This document shows, piece by piece, positions 57,131 to 64,000 of a stretch of DNA of 64,000 nucleotides. The position numbers and the translations under genes are program-made. This DNA is from Lutraria lutraria. Its lineage: Eukaryota; Mollusca; Bivalvia; Venerida; Mactridae. Position 1 is the first letter of the stretch. Each line of letters begins with the position of its first letter. The notes beneath the pieces were generated by a model. The model had not been told where the DNA came from, made no database searches, and worked only from the letters and a program-made list of their open reading frames with translations. Where the stretch lies: contig OZ026833.1 in the NCBI GenBank assembly GCA_964023205.1, positions 44,485,137-44,549,136 on the forward strand, read 5' to 3'.

Positions 57131-58300
57131 GCATCGTTACGTAACAATAAGTTCAAATTTTGTTTACATCAGGCAGCTTAGGCGTTATGATATGACGTTG
57201 GCGTCATTGATTAATGACAGGGTTTCACGCCAAATTGAGGCCACAATGCTGGATTTGCGGTTAAATATCAAATTTTTGATCTGCGGTGGTCATGCTTACT
57301 AATGTTGCTATGGTGATCGATTTCACGTGCTTATGAAAGTCTTTTAGCGGAAATTAATTGTTCTTTGTTTTTCTTTTATGTTCATTAACCTTATATACAA
57401 ATCTCATAAGTGTACAATGAATTATAACAGTAACAGCAAGGTTGTCCACGAATTTAATGATCACCCCTCGTACATGTAATAGATTTAAATAATCACAACA
57501 TAAATCATTCTTTTTAATGAGGATTTTATTCTGTTACAACAAATGCCTAGAAACAGAAATTGACTTTTTAATAATTGTATGTTCATGATTCATATAAAAA
57601 GGTATAAATCTACTTATCTGAACTTCAATGTTAACACTCTACACACACATTTAATAAAAATGTAATTCAATTTTGATAAATTCGGATAATCACTTATCAG
57701 AAGAAACCGTGTCTGTCCTTGATTATGTATATTACATGTACATTGTATCTTAATAAAAAAAAACACATTAGAATGCCAAGAAGAATTTTAACCAGAACAT
57801 AAAAGAACATAAATATGTCATGAAAATATAGCGTTATTTCCCAGTGATCTACACTCAGAGCCTAAATTATATACACGTCATTCTTACATTTTTAATATGT
57901 ATCATTTAAAAACACTTGGTTAATTACCAGATAGGCTTTATTCCTTTTACTATTTAATTCAACATTAACTATGAATATTCGATTTCTTACGTATATCGAT
58001 TGTTCATAATGTTGTTAAACATAAGAATTATTCATTTTTTCGATTCCTCCAAGAATCAAGTTTTATATGGTGGACGTTTAGAAATTTGACTTGGCATTAA
58101 AGTAATCATTGTAATACATTATTGGTGAAGAGAAACATACATACTCGCTGCCAAACAGAAAATTCAATGACAAGTTAGACAATATGAAATTCTTAGTTGA
58201 CACTATTTGTCAACTACAGTACTCAAAGCACCTGTCTAGATTACATCATTATTGAACATCTTGATTATATTATCAAGATCTGAACCAGATTATGCATTCA
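57131..58300. other. AT-rich spacer, no gene
   Basis: No coding or RNA feature is recognised. On the minus strand an AATAAA poly(A) signal lies near 57,527 (CAGAATAAAATCC). Confidence 0.4.
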
Positions 58301-58309
58301 CATGAATGT

Positions 58310-58500
58310 ATCTATGGTCAAACCTGTGAACAAAGTCTGTCCATGGTAAATGTGGCATTCACTGACAAGTGGTCTTTATTTTTTAGATCATACTGTTCTT
58401 AATAATCACTGACAGTTTGTTAAACGATTGGCATTTATTCACAGGGTGACCTTTATTTGGAGGTGACTACTTATAGTTTTATTTGACAGTATATACTCCT
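58310..58500 (+). repeat. Dispersed AATAAAGGTCACC element, opposite orientation
   Basis: It starts GGTCAAACCTGTGAACAAAG and ends GTTTTATTTGACAGTATATA, giving inverted CAGT(C)AAA-type ends. Internal parts are CACTGACAAGTGGTCTTTAT and TTCACAGGGTGACCTTTATT. This copy shows both ends, so it is useful for defining the family. Confidence 0.65.
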
Positions 58501-58524
58501 TCATTCTGTTTGTTTGAGTTGCGC

Positions 58525-58745
58525 CCCTTTTCATCAGAGTCATATAAGGAAGACAGTTCACCTAACTATCGTTCCTTTGAAGAACCAGTACTAGACTCCC
58601 ATCCACCCTAAGCAGCTGCTTTCTTTCTCACATAAGGAGAAATGGTAGGTAGGTGGGCTCGAACCCTTAAAACCTACATCAGTGAGAGGTTGCAGTAATT
58701 TGAAGTCAGCAACTTTAACCACTCGACCACGGAGGTGGGTCACTC
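58525..58745 (-). mobile_element. tRNA-derived SINE, family 1 (minus), best-preserved head
   Basis: On the minus strand: CCGTGGTCGAGTGGTTAAAG (A box), GGGTTCGAGCCC (B box), then a body ending near GAAAAGGGGCGC. It gives the clearest Pol III promoter of the three copies. Confidence 0.8.
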
Positions 58746-60380
58746 CCTCATATGATACTAGTAATCAAAGATACCATAAACATAAATAACACAAAGACAA
58801 AGTGGAAGATAGTGAAATGTTTATTTTGCATATGTTAATGAAAGCATTAGAATGGTACAATATCATGTGACATGCACAATAACTCATCAGAATATCAAAC
58901 AATGAAGATATTTATCTCACTATATTTCTAATCACTCAAATATCATTATATACCCACTTTGAAACCAGCATTCTAATAACATTTCAGAATATTGTCACTC
59001 AGGGGTTTTCTTTATTACAATGTATATATAGCTGTAGCCAGTAAAGGGCACCTTCTCTTCTGAAAAAATCTTTCGAATCATGCTACTTTTCTCAAATTTT
59101 CAATTCACTCCTTGAAATTCCATTCCCTAAATTGGTTTCAGTAGAGAATTTCCCCCCAAAAGAGGCTTCAATCTACTATTTCATTCACATATTAAGGGCT
59201 ACGGCACCTCCCCCAAAACATAAAGCAAACCCCTGTGTCACTAAACATGATTCATTGTACCAAAATGTGTTCAACGCATACATCACTTGGCCTGCTACAG
59301 TTTTATATCCTTCTCATGATGGTATTGTCTTATAGTTGCATATAAATATTTGTTGAGAGATATTGAACATATAAATTCATTTCTCACTTTAGTGAAAAGC
59401 ACATATACTAGTATATGGTATATATTAGAAGACTTATAAATATAAAAAAAACATGAAATAAATAAATGAAAAAATTGGCAAACAAAATCATAACAAAAAT
59501 CATAAACAAACCCAATTAATATGAAAAACTTTATGGTTTGTGTCAGACATGATAAAGCTACAATTAATAAATGAGTATAATAATGAAACAGAAAATAAGA
59601 ATAGACAAAACAAACATACAGTACATATTTACATACAACAAACAAAACAATCAATTCTGAAAGCAACCCAATCTTTTCAAAATGTAGGTAATTTTTTGAG
59701 TTATTCAACAAATAGAAAGTCAGTAGATACTAGCAATGCAATTTATTCTAATGGTGCCTATTATCTAGATAATATTTTTTTTCAGTTCATCATTAATTAT
59801 CAACTATGGCTACCTTCATGGAAGATTAGTACCAGCAGTGTTAAATATGGAACATGTTAACATAAAGACACTATTTTATATATACCAGTAAGCTTAATAA
59901 TGTAGATTATATTCTTTATCAAGATTTAATATAACTTAGTGCCATGATATTTACAACATCATAACTTCATAAGGACTTAAAATTCAATACGTCCATTTTG
60001 TGATTATCCAAAAGAGGCTAATACAATATTCCTTTTCCACAAATGAGAAATAGGACCACTAATTTCACAATATATCAGTTTTCATTATTATTCAAATACA
60101 CTATACCTAGAAACTTGGATCATTAAGAAACATAACTATCATGGACTCTGAGATTCAGAAATTCAGCTGTAAATATCACTTTCTCATCAAGATATAATCA
60201 TATGCAATAAAGATGATAAAATAACTAACTAGCCATAAAAAAATATAACATGGCATGGTATACATTGCTAAACAAGACCTGAATCTCTCAACAAATATAA
60301 AATCAACTTGTATGGCTGATGTAGTAATTTGTCACATTCTAAAACAGCCCTGTCTGGACTTTACCTCATTTTTATAATGA
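58746..60380. other. AT-rich spacer, no gene
   Basis: ORFs such as the one at 59,295-59,711 (minus) are low-complexity, rich in Phe, Tyr, Leu and Ile from AT-rich sequence, and are not called. Confidence 0.4.
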
Positions 60381-60384
60381 GTTG

Positions 60385-60580
60385 CTGATATTGTTTGAGA
60401 TTTAACGTCACACCAACCTGGGTAGAACTCCCCGACCTTCCATAAGCTAGATGGATAGCTTCCTCATGTGTGAAATTGGTCTGGTTCCATGTGGGATTCA
60501 AGCTTAGAGCCGTGCAGGGCTATTGGAACTAATCGAAAACCATAACCACCCAACTATGGTAGCTAGCCCCTAATGATTAC
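60385..60580 (-). mobile_element. tRNA-derived SINE, family 2 (minus)
   Basis: On the minus strand it includes GTTGGGTGGTTATGG (A-box region), AGCTTGAATCCCACA (B box), GGGGAGTTCTACCCAGG and the tail TTGGTGTGACGTTAAATC. It matches the SINE in intron 1 of both PAN-GON copies. Confidence 0.7.
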
Positions 60581-62620
60581 ATGAACAAGCAAGACAAACA
60601 TGATGTATTGCACATTGATGAACTGGTTAATTTAGCTTGAAGGATGATAAATATCATTGAAATAAAGAATCTAATTAAATCTGACTATTAGAAAATAAGT
60701 ATAAGGACGGATAAGTAAAGAAATTTACACCAACACAATCAAACACAACCGTAAATGGAGAAGTTCTAATTCAAATCTAACTTTAAATGAAATTCTTAAC
60801 TGGAATGTTTTTAAACAATGCTGGAGTTTTCAATTAATTAGGATGAATCAGGTTTGAATAAATGATAAAGTAAAGCTGTTGATGTGTTTAATTGAATGGT
60901 AAATTCTGATGTTCGATATGTATTCAAGACGTGGTCACATCAATGCAACAAGATTACAACTCATCTTATAAAAAAAAACAAGATACAGCCTTGATACACT
61001 GATGGGTTAACCTTTTTACCATAATATTTACAACATGTGATCTTCACAATGATAAGATATTAACGTGCGTAAACAAGTATTTTACCTATGTACAGTATCC
61101 ATCAAAAATGTAAACACATTCTTCAAAATACAATATTCATTGTAGTCATTAAAAATACTTCTCATTAAAATTAAAGCAAACTCATGGTAAATAGTTTACA
61201 CATACATGTAAAGCATTCAACTGTGTAATAATTGAAAACAGTTAAAGCGAGCAGACAAGTTACTCCACCTTTATCATCACCAATTCACCAAAGTCACTTT
61301 AAAACAACATTCTACGTCTTAACAATTTAAAATGAAGTTAATAGTAAATTAAAACTTTATTTTTAAGTACTATATCACTTAGTATCCAAACTATCAGGGA
61401 CAACTTACTAAGTTTTCGACCATCAGTAAATGAAATGGAGAGACTAAAGCATGACTATCTGCTGAAGAAGGTCACAGAGACTACAATCAATCCATAATAA
61501 TTTAAAATGCAACAGAGGCACAAAGGAAGTGTCCCAAGTCATTGAAAGTTGATATTGTGAAATTGATATGCAAGTTTATCAGTAAGACCTCGATGTTAAA
61601 GTATGTGTGTACCCTTAAAGGTCGCAAGTATGCAACTTTACCATTGGTCAAATTCAAAACCAAGTCCAGACACAACCAATCAAATCCTACAGACCAAGCT
61701 GACTTTCATGACCTTTGACCTTGATCATTAGCTAATATTTACATGCAGAGGGATTTAATTTACAATAAGCATTAAAAAAGATTAAACTGGGAGGCAGATA
61801 ATAAATGAACTGAAATAAATCATCTACCATTTAAACTCTATGGAATGCAGATGCACATGGTCCAAGAACTATATATACAAGCAATTTATCACAATATATA
61901 ATCACACTAAAAGATACCAAAATTGTGTCAATTAGGTATAGTTTCTCCCATAATGTTAACAGCAATAACTGTAAATCAATCTGAGTGTGTTTATACAAAC
62001 AATGTAAATCTACTGAGCATGATTGTGGTGCCTAGTAAAAAACTAGCAATATTTCATTTTCTACTAGTTTTTATAAAACCCATCAATAAACATGATCTCA
62101 TCTGGACAATAATATACTTCAACATATCTATAGTTCTTCACACAAGTGAGCAACAATGATGAATGTGAAAGATGCACAACATAGTACAATCACCAATATT
62201 CTGTCTTATTCTATATAGTAAAAGTATCATCTTAAAAAATAATCTTAGAAAATCCTACAAAAAAGGAAAAAAAATCGAAGTTTATCAATACATTTTAATT
62301 ATCAACAAGTAGCAAAGCAAGGAGCCTGTCTTCAGGTTGAAATAAAAGCTAGTATTGAAAGATTGTTAAATTCTTCAGAACATACATTGTACACTTAGAA
62401 TTATAGAAATCCTTTTTATTACACAAAATCTCAATCTTCAAGAAGCAATTTACATAAACCAGAATAGTGTTTAAATATACAAATAAATAAAATGCATTGA
62501 ATTACCATGTCACTTTAATATAGATTTTACCTTTACTTCAAAAAGAGGTAAAACAAATCATGGTTGAAAATGTCCAGAACACGAGCTTTTACCTCACATA
62601 GAGTGACTGTGAGAGCTGAA
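60581..62620. other. AT-rich spacer, no gene
   Basis: No exon, RNA gene or repeat family is recognised. In several lines I counted by hand the plus strand has more A than T and as many or more C than G. Confidence 0.4.
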
Positions 62621-62624
62621 TGAG

Positions 62625-62795
62625 TACAGTAAAACCTCATTTAGTAAGCACCTCAATATACAGACTACATCATTATAGCATCCACCAATTCTGGATCAGC
62701 TTCCAACATATTTCAACTTGATTATAAAGCCACCTCTACATTAAGACTGTATTTGGTCCCAAAGGTGGACTTAACATTGAGGTTGTACAGCATAC
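62625..62795 (+). mobile_element. MITE with ACAGTAAAACCTCAT ends
   Basis: It starts TACAGTAAAACCTCATTTAG and ends CTTAACATTGAGGTTGTACAG. The inverted ends ACAGTNAAACCTCA are similar in style to, but distinct from, the 53 kb MITE family. Confidence 0.6.
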
Positions 62796-63284
62796 AAAGT
62801 AAGAAGCAAGCAACATTGACTGATCAAACTTGAGTAAAACATTTCATTACCATTCTTCATAAACATATCTACTATCACTACATCACATTACCATATAAAT
62901 GTATATATATAACCCCTTTAAATTTAATACAACAATTAATAAATAAATGAATTTGTACACATCATGAGCAATGCAGTACATGCATATACAGAAATAAATG
63001 GGACAATATCACAGATTAATGTCATGAAATTTCATTGTTCTAGATCTACTTTGGGCCCATATAAATTGACCTCTAAAATGGCCACTTAGAATAAACAGTT
63101 TTAATAAATAAACTGTCTATGCTTTCCTTCTAGGGAGTAATTTTGTATCAATAAAAATAACTTTTACTAGGCCATCAAATCTGCCATTTTTAAAAAAAAA
63201 TAACTGTCCATAGTTAAATACTTTATTTCAATACATTTAGTTGTTAAAAATATAAAACAAGTTTTGTAGTACTTGTGTTAATGA

Positions 63285-63375
63285 ACACCTTTTCACAGTG
63301 ACCACCTGTCAACAAAGATCACTTGTGCTGCTTCTGGTGACTGGTCTTTATTCACAGGTGTGACTCTATTAACAG
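63285..63375 (-). repeat. Partial dispersed AATAAAGGTCACC element
   Basis: It contains CAGTGACCACCTGTCAACAA and CTTTATTCACAGGTGTGACT, a shortened member of the family seen at 18.7, 19.6 and 42.2 kb. Confidence 0.5.
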
Positions 63376-63413
63376 GACATAAAATCTGTGATATAGTTCC
63401 AATTAATAACAGT

Positions 63414-63596
63414 ATACAGTACAACCTCTCCAGAGTGACCCTCTCTTGAGCAACAAGCTCCCTTCAACAACACTATGATTTTTTCCCAACTGAACGTTTA
63501 ATTTAACCTTTCTACAGCAACAACCTCTCAACAATAACAACAATATAATTTTTTTCTCCCAAAAAATGTTACTTTGGATAGGTTGCACTGTATATG
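63414..63596 (+). mobile_element. MITE, AACCTCTC family, third copy
   Basis: It starts ACAGTACAACCTCTCCAGAG and ends GGATAGGTTGCACTGTATA. Internal GATTTTTTCCCAACTGAACG and CAACAACCTCTCAACAATA match the copy at 53,880-54,052. Confidence 0.75.
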
Positions 63597-64000
63597 ACAT
63601 TAACCCCATAAACCAAGTATAGTGTAATATAATATATTAAAGTAAAAACTGACAATAAACAAGGCCAAATCAATGATCTCACATAAGCCATTATTGCAGA
63701 CAGTATCAAAGTTAACTTAGTATGTTACTGCATACTACAAACACTCATTAAGACATGTTCTAGTATGACATAGTGTCTGAATGTACAGTTTACAGTTTTT
63801 GCATTTTGTGTATATAATTCAGTATGGTTGAATAAACACAGTTATTTCAATGGGATTTTATATAGTCAGTTCAGTCAGAAATGCTCTGGTGTTAAAATTT
63901 GCCGTGTAATGTTTAGTTTTGTGGGGGGGAATGACCACATTGACCCTAGTGTGAAAGAATTGATTTGGTGTACATGGACATATCAGTCCATATCTGAATT
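63597..64000. other. AT-rich end of window, no gene
   Basis: Nothing recognised apart from short ORFs without domains. Confidence 0.4.

Noticed and set aside
59295..59711. Hydrophobic minus-strand ORF of 138 residues
   Set aside because: The residue composition (Phe, Tyr, Ile, Leu, Val) is what AT-rich sequence gives; there is no domain, no paralogue and no splice support.

Overview
The window is animal nuclear DNA: AT-rich, spliced with GT-AG introns, and full of SINEs, LINE remnants, MITE-like elements and minisatellites. The style of the repeats and the gene content suggest a lophotrochozoan, most likely a bivalve mollusc; this is inference, no species is identified. All comparisons within the window were made by eye.

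The main organisation is a tandem segmental duplication. A unit of roughly 23 kb carries, left to right, (i) a carbonyl-reductase-like gene or remnant on the minus strand, (ii) LINE debris, (iii) a PAN plus GON domain gene on the plus strand, and (iv) a repeat-rich tail. The tail of an earlier unit is at about 1.9-3.0 kb, unit 1 at about 3.0-26.0 kb, unit 2 at about 26.0-48.8 kb, and the start of unit 3 at about 48.8-52.1 kb.

Two protein-coding genes are supported by conserved exons with correct splice phases. First, a secreted PAN/Apple plus GON domain protein: copy A (9,614-15,927 core exons) is open, copy B (32,026-37,875) has a premature stop in exon 5. Both copies continue towards a Thr-rich linker and a short conserved C-terminal tail ending at 17,465 and 40,399. 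In copy B the linker is expanded to a minisatellite of about forty 48-bp units. Second, a complete eight-exon carbonyl reductase 1-like short-chain dehydrogenase on the minus strand (55,110 down to 50,164), with all splice phases matching and a predicted 279 residues. Units 1 and 2 keep only its 3' exons in damaged form.

Mobile DNA: a 1.9-kb foldback element with a 9-bp target-site duplication (29,995-31,895), a 485-bp MITE with probable 6-bp target-site duplication (35,448-35,932), a possible 1.1-kb TIR element (11,380-12,479), five LINE fragments, a pogo-like and a mariner-like transposase remnant, two tRNA-derived SINE families plus weaker SINE-like heads, a MITE family of about 180 bp, and several minisatellites that grew out of dispersed elements. 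From 55.2 to 64 kb I find no gene except the mariner remnant; the rest is repeats and AT-rich DNA.
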